Shown here: positions 41,818-54,127 of the stretch, in pieces
How positions within the stretch are numbered: the first letter of the stretch is position 1
Layout: each line of letters starts with the position of its first letter
Assembly (NCBI GenBank): GCA_964057225.1
Contig: OZ059896.1
Span: 17,558,501 to 17,622,500, forward strand
Direction: 5' to 3'
Length of the DNA stretch: 64,000 nt
Source: Auanema rhodensis
Taxonomy: Eukaryota > Nematoda > Chromadorea > Rhabditida > Rhabditidae
Notes under the pieces: generated by a model
Told to the model about the DNA's origin: nothing
What the model saw: only the letters and a program-made list of their open reading frames with translations
Databases searched by the model: none
Made by a program: the position numbers and the translations under genes

Positions 41818-43172
41818 TTAATCTTGAGGATCCCAGTCCCATTTGCCGTACTCCTGTATTCCTGCTTCATTTTTCGCCTGAAGTAAAGGGATTTTTTTAT
41901 TAGTTTATGGTGTTTGAGAAAACTTCTTTTAGTAAGCTACTGATCAAATTGTAATCAGGCGCATTCCCGAAACTATACCCATCTATGATAGTTAAAATCA
42001 TATCGTATTGTCGTGGGCAATTTGAGAGTGATGCTTTACGATTTTTATGGCGGAAAGCTTGTTTTGATTTGTGAACTTCTTTTCGTTCTGTACCGGATAT
42101 GCATATGTTATAAGCCAACTGACGGAAGGTATTGTAAGAAAATTTACCAGGTAGGGATCGCCAAGGTAAACATCCCTGTGTAACCTCTACTAACATATAA
42201 AACCAACTTTCGAGATCATCTCGTCTTGATAAATCCTACGCGCGGAGATGATAATTTAATAAATTTTATATATAATATACCTGTGACATGTGGGCAACTA
42301 AACTTCCGTATCTCGCTGTTCCTCGCCATCCAGTATCGCATCTCGGGGGGATCAGAGTATTATTCTGATATGAGTAATTGATTATTTCTTTATAAATACG
42401 GCAAGAAACTTCATCAACATATCTTCTAGCCAAGCCAAAGTCATACATGTATATGACATGTTTCTGATTATTTGATGGATGTCCGGGAGCAAAGTTGCCA
42501 GGCTTAACGTCCCGTGATATTACACCTAAACTGTGCAATTCTTTAATGGCCTAAAAGAAATTAATTTATAAACGAAAATCAATAATTTGTCATATATTCA
42601 TTCATATACGAAATAAACTAAACTCTAGAGTTTGTTCAGCTATGTTGAGTGATGTTTCTAGAGAAAACTGTTTGTTCGGTGTTGCATATCTTTGCTTGTG
42701 GATATCAGGACCGAGTAGAGTCATTATCATAAATGTAACAGAGTTTGATACAATACCCTATAAAACTGTTCTAAAATGTTGAAAAAGATTAATTTGATCA
42801 TACGGATTTGGAAATGTTTAAAAAGTAATATACACTAATTAAAATGAATCTTACTTGGCCAAGAAATTCACAAAAATGTTTGCATTTATATTTGTTTGCA
42901 AGTCTCAAAACATGCACCTCGATATGCATCATAGAACGATCCAAGGATTCAAGCTTTATTGCAACTTTTCTTTAGAAATAGCATAGTAAATTATCGAAAC
43001 ATTAAAAATCGTTTTTTTAGCACTTATTAACTTACTTTGTTTTATTTAATGTTGCTAAGTAAACTTTGCCAAATCCACCATCACCAAGTAATTGTTCAAA
43101 ACAGTAACGATCTGCATTATATATGAAATTAATTCTTTTATTCATATTCAGATTCAGATCAATATCTCTCAT
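41818..43172 (-). CDS. CK1/TTBK-like protein kinase, worm-expanded type
   Basis: Multi-exon kinase. Exon 1 (from 43172) holds the Gly loop 'LGDGGFGKVYLA'; the next exon has the ATP-binding Lys in 'KVAIKLES'. The exon at 42625-42765 carries 'LLGPDIHKQRYATPNKQFSL', a CK1-family region. The exon at about 42540-42280 has the catalytic loop 'VISRDVKPGNF', where Ser replaces the His of the usual HRD, and 'YDFGLARRY'. The exon at 42200-41930 has 'TQGCLPWRSL'. The last intron (about 49 bases, from GTTTTCTC to CTTCAG) leads to 'NEAGIQEYGKWDWDPQD', stopping at 41818. The catalytic Asp, Lys and DFG are present, so the kinase is probably active. Nematodes have many such kinases, often testis-expressed; that cannot be told here. 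Confidence 0.88.
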
Positions 43173-43413
43173 TGTACTGTAAAGGCTTAACTATTTATTT
43201 TATTTTTAAGAAACACAAATATCACTTACAGATTATGTCAGATAGAACAGAACTAAATTCAAATAAATACAACCAGTTATATCAAAAATAATTCATAAAT
43301 GATGTGACGGCTAAAAGTTAAAATGACAAAAAGGATAATCCATGGGACGATAAAAAATTTTATATTATTTAAATAGTAATGAAACAAATATTTAGTTTAT
43401 ATATTATATTTTT

Positions 43414-45168
43414 TTAAGATTGGTTTTTTTTCACAGTGGGATGTTTACCAGAATTGAAGAATATCATCCTGTGATAAATCATGCATGTATATTTAAGAAT
43501 AAGATAAATTGTCTTCGATATAAACAGTATTCCAAAGAAGCATGCTATAGAAAATATCAATCACAATATTAATTAAATTATACTGATTAATACCTATAAA
43601 CATATAGAGCAAACGATTGTCATTTTCTGGAACTCTTATTGGCAAGAATGCAGTATAAGGATGAGCACTTGTTCTTCAAACTTAACAATTAGCGAAATGA
43701 ATATCATAAACTAACTTGAAGAAATTGTATATGTTAAAATATCTGCTTAGATCAAAAAATTCCCTTTTGAAAAGAGTTCTGTCATTCAATGTTGTTCTCC
43801 ATTTGTACGCTCTAATTCTAGCAATTTCAGTTTCATAACATAGAATCTGATGTGAGACATCGACAGCTGGCCTAATAATAAGTTTAATCCTAGAAATTAT
43901 AATAATATTCTTACCAAAAAAGCAATTCGGGAATTCCAAGTATAAGGCTATTAAAATTGAAAACTGCTGCCTTATAAGTAATATTATTTATGAAAGGAGT
44001 GTGCGAAATAGCTAAGCCAATTCTGTAATTTAAAAATATATACACAATATATATTATGACCTAACCGTTCAAAATCAAAATTGGTGGTATCCTCTACATA
44101 TATTGTCTCAAACTTATATGGTTTCTACAATATTTGTTTTTATTTTTGTACCAATATCATTAAATTAACTAATGTGTTATCTATATGTACGGTCTCAATA
44201 TGCAAATCATCCGTTAGGGCTACTAAATGCCGAGGTATTGTGGAGACTAAAAAAGAGCAATAGTAAAAATTAAATATTATTTCATTTAATAATAAGTTAG
44301 CATCCTCTTACGTGGTGTGGACCAATAAACTCTAAACGTATAATCATTTTTTCTTTCAAATATTAACTGCTGAACACTGAAATTTTATTTCAGATTCATT
44401 TCATATTAAAAAAAATATACCGGAAATCAAAACGACTTCGAGTAACAACAAAGATTTGAAACTTAACATTTAGAATTTTAACGATCGTGTAACCTATATC
44501 GAATAGCGCTTATGAATATTACGACACATCAATGCAATTACCTGGCTTTATTGCGGGAGTTGTGAACGTAAACCTATAGTTAGGGACAAATTCGTAGAAC
44601 GCAGAATCTTCTACAGAATGTTTAAGCTTGCTGCTAAAAATAAAAACATAAAAAAATGAATGATCGAACTGGCCTGAAAGCACTTTGAACAACGATTCTT
44701 GGCCCTTCAATTCGCATAACAACTGGCATTTTTATATTTCCACGACGATTTAGATATTGTTCCTAAGACACCAAAGTTATCAGAATGATTGAGAAGTAAA
44801 ACAAAACCTTTTTGACATATACTATAAAAATTTCATTATTTGAACACGACCGAGTATTATTAGCAGGAATCTTCAATGGGAGAGTAATATTTGAAAGCCA
44901 ATCAAACACATAACAATTTTTCGTTATTCCAATAACTGTATAATTTTTGAAGAATAGTATGAAATTCAAACTGAAATAATACCATAATTTCTTTCAGTTG
45001 CATTCTCTTCGTTTTTGAAGTAATGCTTATGGCAATTTAGTTCATCAGCAAATGATTTTTGCGAATAAACCTAAAATAGAATAATTTCCATCGTCTTCAA
45101 CAATATAATTTTATCGAAACAACCTTTAAAAAGCATAATGAGATGAAAAACAACTGTGATAATCTCAT
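43414..45168 (-). CDS. Unrecognised secreted/type I membrane protein
   Basis: Exon chain on the minus strand. Met at 45168 begins a signal-peptide-like 'MRLSQLFFISLCFL'. Later exons read 'SFADELNCHKHYFKNEENAT', 'NYTVIGITKNCYVFDWLSNI', 'MPVVMRIEGPRIVVQSAFRP', 'FYEFVPNYRFTFTTPAIKPG', 'FERKNDYTFRVYWSTP', 'VALTDDLHIETVHIDN', 'YKAAVFNFNSLILGIPELLF', 'CYETEIARIRAYKWRTTLND' and 'HPYTAFLPIRVPENDNRLLY'. The last exon, after a 49-base intron, has a hydrophobic segment 'CFFGILFISKTIYLILKYTC' and a short Lys-rich tail ending at 43414. Several N-glycosylation sites fit a lumenal or extracellular domain. I could not assign a family. Exon joins in the middle are uncertain. Confidence 0.55.
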
Positions 45169-46074
45169 ATTAATTTCAAAACTAAATCGACATATCCATT
45201 AAAACGTGAAAACTCCGTGGATGTGTATGCAAATCACAATCTATAAACGCCAAGTGTTATCAAGCTAGTTGAAAGCTCAATAATTGTTAATATGCTTAAG
45301 TTGTCACGTTTTTTTAAGCAATAACTTTTATTGTTCAATATTCTTGCTTCTTTTTTTTTCTGTGTACGAGAAATTGCAAACGATACGGAAGAAACCGGAA
45401 AGCTATGGTGTTCCATAATTCAGAACAGGTAGACGCGGAATCAAAATTTGGCGTTCAAAACAAAGCATATAATCTGTTGAGAAAAGGCGACGGATATGAG
45501 AAATGGAAACCACGGAGATATTCAGCTACAGTGACCTCTATATGAAATTAACCGATATGAAAGTGCATCATCAGATTCCATACGTATGGAATATCATGGA
45601 AAACCGGCTCTCTGAACAATTCTACTTACATGAAGAATGAGATTGCTTTGCATCTCGACACTAATTCAAACAAAATTAATAAAAAACTAGTAGTAGAAAC
45701 ATTTATAAATTATGCCATGAAATTTACATAAATGACAATAAAACACATCCATAAACCGAAAGGCACAAATACACAAACAGAAAAAACGGTATATAGAAAC
45801 TTTCGAATCACAATATCATTGTATCACAGTCTTTTATATATTACAGAGAGTGAAGAATGAAGAAACTACGATGAGAAAAAGAAAGCCGTAGTATCTTTTC
45901 TTAAGGTTGTTACCGGGCAAAATGAAAACTGGTAATGTTATAAATATAAAAATATGTATATGTATATATAGATAAAAATGAAAGAAAAGGCATTAATATA
46001 GAAGCTTTGCTTTACCTATTGCATACATGCATATTACATTCTCACTCTGAAAAATCAAAAAGATCTTTCAAAAT
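45169..46074. other. Intergenic, promoter of the preceding gene and 3' end of TBC gene
   Basis: No exon or RNA supported. AT-rich with short T runs. Confidence 0.4.
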
Positions 46075-48337
46075 CTAAGGACTATTAGAAGTTGGCAAAT
46101 GCCGCCGAGCTCCGTCAAAAACACTCATTAATGAAAACGCATCGGCAGTCAATTCACAAATTTCTCGATCACCCCAAGATTGGGTTGGCAAATTTTGCAA
46201 CAAGATCATGATACCCTGAATGAATAAAACTTATAATATTTTTTTACGTTCCTTGTAAACAAACCTGAAAATCTTTCTCATTCTGTAACTGACGAGACCA
46301 GGTACGTAAAAATGCTGCACACACATAGTTATGGAACTGTGAAAAGCCATCCGGTTCACTCTGTGAAAAATATTTGTAAACAACAAATTTGATCAAAAAA
46401 ATTGTTGAAAAAAGAAAGCAAAAAACAATGCACATACCAAATATGTATCCCATAATCGAATCGTTGCTCTCAGTGGAATTTCTCTCATCAGTAGATTGTT
46501 CATCCAACGAAATGCGAATTGGAGATATTCAACACCATTACTTTCAAGATGCTTATGTAACGGCTCTGAAAAAAAACTTAACAACGAGACAACATTGATA
46601 GCATACTGTCAACACGACTTAAGAGATGTTTCAATTGTAACACTTTTCTTTGAATACCAGGCTGAGCAAAAGTATAATTATCCTTAAAAGCATATATATA
46701 TATAATTAAAGAAGCTCAAATAACAAAACCTGAATGGAATCCAAAAGTGCACTAACACACCAGAAAGAATCAGCTTCAACTAATTTACATTGCTCTAAAG
46801 GCAACTGCGAAACATCAAAAGACCCGACCTGAATAATAAATAAGTGAAGATAAAAAGTTTATTGAAATTTCAGTATACCTCTACATCTTGAGGAATGAAT
46901 TCCGAAAGGAATACAACAAAGAAAGGCGTAACCAAGTCATTAATACCTTGTACATATCCACTTGCAGGATGGCGAATAGCCCAAATGTACAAAATATGTT
47001 CGAACATCTAAAAAGTTTATCAAAAAAAATTTTCAACTAGAATCCAACCTCTTGTACAAGTTTCTGTTGAAATAGTGGTATTAATGGGCACATACGAGGA
47101 ATATCAATATGAATTTGCCGGAATGTTTCAGCATTTTGGTCTTCAAATCTTTGATGAAAATATTGTTCAACATAATGCCAATATTCTTCTCGTTTCCTTT
47201 CCATAGTTATTTCTCTCCTATCAGCGTTAGTAGGGAGATAGCCCTGGGAACAAAACAATTTAAACTCTCAACAATGCAAGTTCCATACCGAGAGAATCCT
47301 CCAAGCTTGAGGTCGTAACTTGTGAGGAATACCCATCCAGCAGTCTTCTCTTCAAGAAATATTGTTAGATTCGAAACAGAATTTAAAAAATAAATCTACC
47401 TCAACTTATCCATATCAATGTCGACAGGAGGCGAAGCTCTGCCAGAACTTTTGCCATTTGAAAACAATCGTCTTAAACGATCGAATCTAGTCTGATCATG
47501 TGAACCTCCTGAATATGATATTTTGATAAACATATAGACATTTTTTTAAACCTGTCGAGGGAACACTTGATGGCATTCCAGCTGATCGATTCTGATCTCC
47601 GGATATTTCGGGAAGCTTAGGGTATATAGGATTGACATTTTGAGCAGGACTAGTAATTGATGAAGGTAATGGCTCTGAAAATTTGTTTATCCAACTTGAA
47701 TATTAGATTGAACATTAGATAATTTTACCTTTTTGAATGGCTAGTCGTTGTAATGCCTGTACTCTGCTGTTTTTAGAATGTGGAGTGCTTACTGGGGGCA
47801 TTATAACCTGAAAAACACAACGTTCAATTAAATATACAGTGCACATTAACTACCTCATCTCTGCTTTTTCTTGCAGCATGTGCTGCTAAAACATGAGCAG
47901 CAGAAGCAGAAGCTAGATCATCATCTAATTTCACTCTTGTATCCCATGCATCTGATACACTGAAAGCGGATATGATCATTTTTTAACTTGAATAAAACGA
48001 AGCTTAGCCACCCAGATTATTTACATAATAAACATATATTGCATTATAAACTGTTTTTACTAGTACCATTCACTTATTCGTAGTATATTTGGAGTGTTTC
48101 TTGGGGTTAAGTTACATTACTAACCTATTCTCATAATCTTGAAACTTATCAATTCGAGAATCATTCTTTGTTGGACTGCCCGAACCTGAAGATTGATGCA
48201 AGGGGGGATAACGAGCACCATAAACTGGCTTCACACTGAAAGTTAATTTCACAAAATATTCCAAAAAAGGTGCACAAAGGAGAATTCAGACTTAATATTT
48301 ACCTCCCAGGAGTGGAACCAGCAGACCAGCGACTCAT
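46075..48337 (-). CDS. TBC1D22-like Rab GTPase-activating protein
   Basis: About ten exons. Start 'MSRWSAGSTPGR' at 48337, then a Ser-rich linker ('PVYGARYPPLHQSSGSGSPT'). The TBC domain carries the arginine-finger block 'IHIDIPRMCPLIPLF' and the glutamine-finger block 'SGYVQGINDLVTPFFVVFL', then 'EPLHKHLESNGVEYLQFAFR', 'WMNNLLMREIPLRATIRLWD' and 'SEPDGFSQFHNYVCAAFL', the signature of the TBC1D22 subgroup. The last exon reads 'MILLQNLPTQSWGDREICEL' and stops at 46075. Both catalytic fingers are present, so it should accelerate GTP hydrolysis on a Rab; TBC1D22 proteins act at the Golgi with ACBD3. The Rab target is unknown. Confidence 0.9.
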
Positions 48338-49510
48338 CTCATCTGATCTGTGCTTAGTTAGTGCTAGAACAAAAAAAATCCCTACTACTAAATCAAGAAA
48401 GCCCAATAAATAACGAATATTGAGAAATATTAAATTTAATGACATATAACTGTTTAAAAACATGAAAAAATCGCTGAACGATGATACGACAATTTTCAAA
48501 CAACGTGTCAAATTTCTTACAAACAGTCAATTTTGACTGATTACGACATATAAAACATTAGAGACATGCTGTTGGAACACTTATATACTTCTCAATTCAT
48601 ATCAAAAATAGAAATATTGATTAATAAACAAGAATCATTTTGTTTAAATCGATAGACGAGAATCAGCTTTGCTGGCTGATTGCTGTTTGTTGTGCGCTCA
48701 CTGCAAAATGGGCGTGTCAACAAACTGCGTTTGAAATGTGTAGCCGTAGAGATGTGGAGTATAAATAAGAAAGTTCTGATTGGAAAGCCTGTTTTCATTA
48801 TCACGTATTGTTTAATCTGATTAAAAATTGTCAACTGAGCAGTGTTAAAGAATAATTATCTTGTTCGTTTGATTCCTTTAATTTATACAAATTTATTATT
48901 ATAGCCACTTTACGTTATACCTTCACGTTATACCTTCCGAGTTAATGAGAAATTTTAAAAATTTAAACTTTATCTCTATGAATAAGTTTTTCATTAACGT
49001 TTCCCTCCGTATTTTTGAAAACCGAGAAAGGGAAAACTGAATTGGGATGGTCAGAATACCCGAACAAAGCTTTTTATGGGTGGCTATGCTTACAAAAACA
49101 TTAGAAAATGTTGTATATAACTTACTCGTTGTTATTAATTTCTGTAACTTTTTCAGTTATTTGATCAAGTTTCGGAAAACATAGATTTGTACACATCAAC
49201 ATGCTCATCCTCCTTTTATCTGAAAATTAAGTGCTCGTTTTATGACGTTTTAACATTTCTATTTAATCAGTTCAAAATAACGATGAATAAGAATTGAGAG
49301 AATTGAAATAATAAATGAAGCAAAAGGTAATATAAAGTCATAACGGAATTCAACTATTATCAACATATAAAGGCAAATGTAAAGTAAACCTTTAAAAAAT
49401 GAGAAAAAAGTTTTATTGTGAGTTGATGAGAAATAGGAAAATTGAATATGTAAGCTTACAAGTTTGTAAAAGAATAATATAATACAATAAATGCAATAGA
49501 TATCAAATGA
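48338..49510. other. Upstream region of TBC gene
   Basis: 48660-48800 is less AT-rich and may hold the promoter. No further exon found; open frames here are short and low in complexity. Confidence 0.35.
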
Positions 49511-49927
49511 ATACAACTCGTTTCAATGATGGTAAAGATGCCCAGGTAAACAAATAGTTACATCATAATCGTCATCATCACCATCATCGCCATCATGTTC
49601 CCTGAGGCTAAATTCCGGAACTGCATACTCAGTTTATAGAGTATGTTGTTTTATATTATTAAATAAAGATATAATATACTAAAACTTAATCCAAATGTGA
49701 TTTGAACAAAAACTAGTAGTTTTGGTACATGTTACTTAAAAAAACTATCAACAGAGATAGAACCGTTGATCAACATATTTGCGGAAAACAAACTGAACGC
49801 AACTATGGTTTAATTGAGAATGAAATTTTGAAGAAATTGATTGAGAAGTAGAATAAACTTAAGATGCTCCAAAAATTAAAAAGTTAAGGCCTTTTTGGTA
49901 CGGATCAAATAAGAAAATTGTGACGAA

Positions 49928-50165
49928 TCAGTCCCTATTAAAGAAATGCTGGGAAAAGGAATAAGAAATACGAGAGAGAAAGGGAGAGAGAGAAGGAAGT
50001 TGAGAGAGAAGAAGGGAGAAAAAGAGAAAGAAAGAGATGGACAGAGATACTAAAATGGAAACATTTTTCGAGAGAACCATGAGAAACAATAATGTGAGGG
50101 ATATGCAAAAAAAATGAAGAGATAGGGAGTCAAATAGAGTAAGAGAGAACGAGAGAATCATCTGG
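49928..50165. repeat. Purine-rich GA/AG tract
   Basis: Interrupted GAGA-rich DNA, low complexity; similar short tracts occur at 52870-52925 and, as CT, at 53815-53940. Confidence 0.8.
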
Positions 50166-51884
50166 TTATAGAAAGGTGAGGTAGAATAAAGAGATGAGAC
50201 GAAGATGAATCAAAAAAGAATTCAGAAAAAGGAGCGGGATCAGTTGTGCAAATAGAACGGACACTATTTCTCGTGGACAATAAACTTCACATAAAGTGAA
50301 AAAGAAACAGAAGCAATATGGTATGAAATAGAGAGAAAAAGATGAAGCATAAAGTGAAAGATTATATATATGTACATACATGTATAGAGGGCCAGAGAGT
50401 TTAAAATTTGTAGTTCTGGAAGCTTGTAAAATCACCAAAAAAATGTGTCTATATTTGGACATGGCAATTGAATAATGATGGATATTCGTGTAAATAGCTT
50501 CCAATTAATATAATTTGTACATCCTTGTATATGAAATATTTCTTTTGTGGAGCAATATGCTCGAAATAGAAATCTTCAAAATGTTGTTGTTCTTTCAAAT
50601 GTGCGGACTTGTTTTTTGAATCACATAACTGTATTGATGTAACACAATAAAGATATTGTTCGAGCATTCTGTTATTAAGTTCAGCTGTTTTGTACTTTGG
50701 GATGGCATTTAACATCATTATTTCTGACATAAAGCTGATAAGTTGTAAGACAGAATTCTTACAATTTTGTTCATAAAACATTACTAAAGGATGTGGTTGA
50801 CTTTAGAAGAGTGAACTAAGTTTATTTACATGATTTACTAACTAAAAGTAAACATATGGACATTAGAGGTATGTATATAGAAAACGAGAATCGTCATCAA
50901 TTGTTGAAAAAAAATGGAAATAGGCAATATAATAGTTTTCTGAATATCAAACAACGCCAACTGTTATTGTAAATTGAAAAATTAAAATTTCACTTAATTT
51001 TTTTAAATAAAACAGTTTATTTACTCAGAAAGTATGGTATATGCGGTCGGCATCACTTGCCTGTCAGAGCGAGAGTAGGCAAATCAAAGATTTTTTGAAT
51101 TCAAACCTTCAATTTGTTTCTTTCTCTCGATTCTCCGTCCTTTGGTTGTTCTCTTATTTTCTGGTTTATGACCGATTTTTTTGGAAAATAAAGTCTTAAG
51201 CCCGAACAAGCTATTCGACCGTCTTTGCTCTCTTACGTCCAATGACAAATTTTTTGGAACATGAGAACTGATTTAACATAAAGAAAAGAGGAAAGGTTTG
51301 AGAGAACAAAGCTAAGATGGAGTGATGGCCGAACAAAACAAAATAAAGAGATAGAGTTGAAAATGCACAGAGAAAAGAAAAATAGAATAAGAGAAAGAGC
51401 TTGGGATAGTGTCACCATTTTCGGAATCCGGAGATGACAACTGGATAGCTGTGGTTAAACCGGATTCGAAGATTGGGTAAACGGCTTGAGAGCATCGGAG
51501 CCTCTATGATTTACCGTATCATAGAAACTTAGACGATTTGCGAACTGCGGTAAACTGAGACTGACAGTGAGCCTGCAATGTGCTGAAAAGCAAGATAAGC
51601 ATTTTTGTTGTATGGAATAAACAATCTAGCATCTTTTTTATTTTTTTCTATTCAGCAAGATAGTTAAAAACGTAGACATAAATTTATAGTTTCCATCTTC
51701 CACTGCTGCTTGAATGAGAAAAATAGAAGACCAACTTTAAAAGCTTTTATCATTCTCTTCTGACGTCATGAGGCATAGAAAAAGTATTCACCAACTTGAG
51801 TTTGAGTGTATCGTTTGGCGATTCTTTTCATCATGCACTATACTAACTGACTGATTTGTGATAAGTACAGGTATATCTGTGATA

Positions 51885-52031
<147 letters not shown>

Positions 52032-54127
52032 GAACAGAAGGAGTGAGACAAACATTAAAAGTTGAAAAAATACTTTTATCAGATTAGTTTGTAGCAACAG
52101 TTAAGGTAATATGTACATAGGAAGACGAGGATCTCTATTTGCTCTAAATGAGCTCGCTCCGACTGGCACATACAGCTCAGCTTCATCAAAGCCACTTCAT
52201 TTCTTTTCCAAAAATCAACAAAACTTAACATTTTTTGTGACCAAAAAATTATTTGTTCTATTGACCATATGAAATATGTGTAGAATGATTACAAATATAG
52301 AAAAATATATGTAATAAGTATATATATAATATATATTATAAAATAAAAAAAATATTAACATTATAATAAAAACTGTTATAAAAGAATGTATGCAACAGCT
52401 TTTATAAATATTCGAAGAGAATAGACGGAAGGGGGTGGGGGGTTGTTGTAGCAGTTTTATATGATATTCATATATTATATGATGATTAAGAATCAAATTC
52501 TCCGTTATATATAGTTAAGATGAGGAACAAAAAAGATATAAAAACATAATATATAATCATAAAATGGTATTATATACTAAGAATATAAAATAGACAAAAT
52601 AGGAAATAATAAGAAAAAATTGATTCAAAGAAAATGTAATGTGAAGAGTGCTAAATATGCAAAAAAATTGAATCATGATTGATTACACACAGACGGAAAT
52701 GTTTGGTTGATATTTTGCAAAACAATTTGGAAGAACCTACAATAATTTGTAATTTATGACAAATTTAATCGAAAGAACTTCTATGTGGAAGTGAATTGAG
52801 GACAAAGAAATCATATTTGAGAGGTAAAAGAAACTGAGTAAAAATACTATAGAGGTAGTAAGTAGAAGAGAGGGAGAGTGAAAAAAAAAGAAGAGTTAAT
52901 AAAAAGGAGAGAGAGAGAGAGAGATAAGTGTAAGTACAAGCAGAGTGACAACGAAGAAGACGGTCACCCTCCGTGAGTCGTGACCATAGTTGTTGTCTGA
53001 CCATCGTCGATGGTTTTTTTCTGACGAAAAGAAACGAAAAACGAATGACACCAGAAGAACTAAACTAGTTAAAAACTAAATAAACTAATTTCTATTAAAT
53101 AAATCAAATAAAATAATTCATAAAAGCATCAAAATGTTTTTTTGTTCTTTTATATGAAAAGGAATTCAAAAAATGCTCAAAAACTGATCATGTATCGACA
53201 CTACAGTTTGAATGAGCTGTTTTAATCTCGCAATCTTAAATCAAGCAGTTTCATTTAAAAATTTAAACTAATAAGTTAAAAATGAAGAACAAAGTTTATA
53301 TTAAACGAGCAAAAAACATTTTTATAACATCATATACAAATGATGTGTATCGTATCTTCTCATAATTTCTCATATTCAACAATCCCCTCTGGTATATCCT
53401 TTCGAGTATATGGATTGAATGCTTTATGCGGCTGAATCAATAGGGTCTATACAAAGTTTTATGATAAAAATAAATAAATATGTATATATGATAGATGTTT
53501 GAATAAATTTTAAATACAAATTCAATGAGGAGAAAAATATTTGAATAATTGTTAATACCAAAATATAATTGTCTAATTTAAATAATAAAAAAACGGTTTT
53601 TTGTATATTAGACTAAAGATTTTCATAGTTTTTTTTCAATTCCTTTTGTTAAGAAATTGTGTGTTTGAATATAGAATTTATAAGAATAGATAATAAAGAA
53701 GTATAGAAGATATGCATTTGACGTCGAAATTCACGTTCGAAGTGAGATGTTTTCTTTATTTTTTGTCGGAAAACGGTATGAAACGGTTGCTTCAGTGTTA
53801 TTCGTTTATCTTTTTTTATTTCCCTTTCCACTTTTCTTCTTTCTTATCTATTTTCTTCCTAATATTTTCTTCCCTCTCTATTTTTCTCTCTTTCTCTTTC
53901 TCTCTCTCTCTTGTTTTTTTCTATTTTTCTTTGTCTATCTCTTTCTGTCGTCCCACCAAACTCCACGTTTGATGTTCTTGCAGCATTTTACTCATGCTTT
54001 AAATCTTTATTTACTTCACTCATTTGCTATTATATCGATAAGAAAATATTGTATTATTCTGTGTTCAAAACAACATATGAAGACTAAGAATTTAAAAATT
54101 TAAAAAATTTATATTGATATCGGATGT

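Noticed and set aside
50449..50781. 110-codon minus-strand frame as a gene
   Set aside because: Length is within chance for AT-rich DNA across 64 kb, with no recognised motif or splice context.
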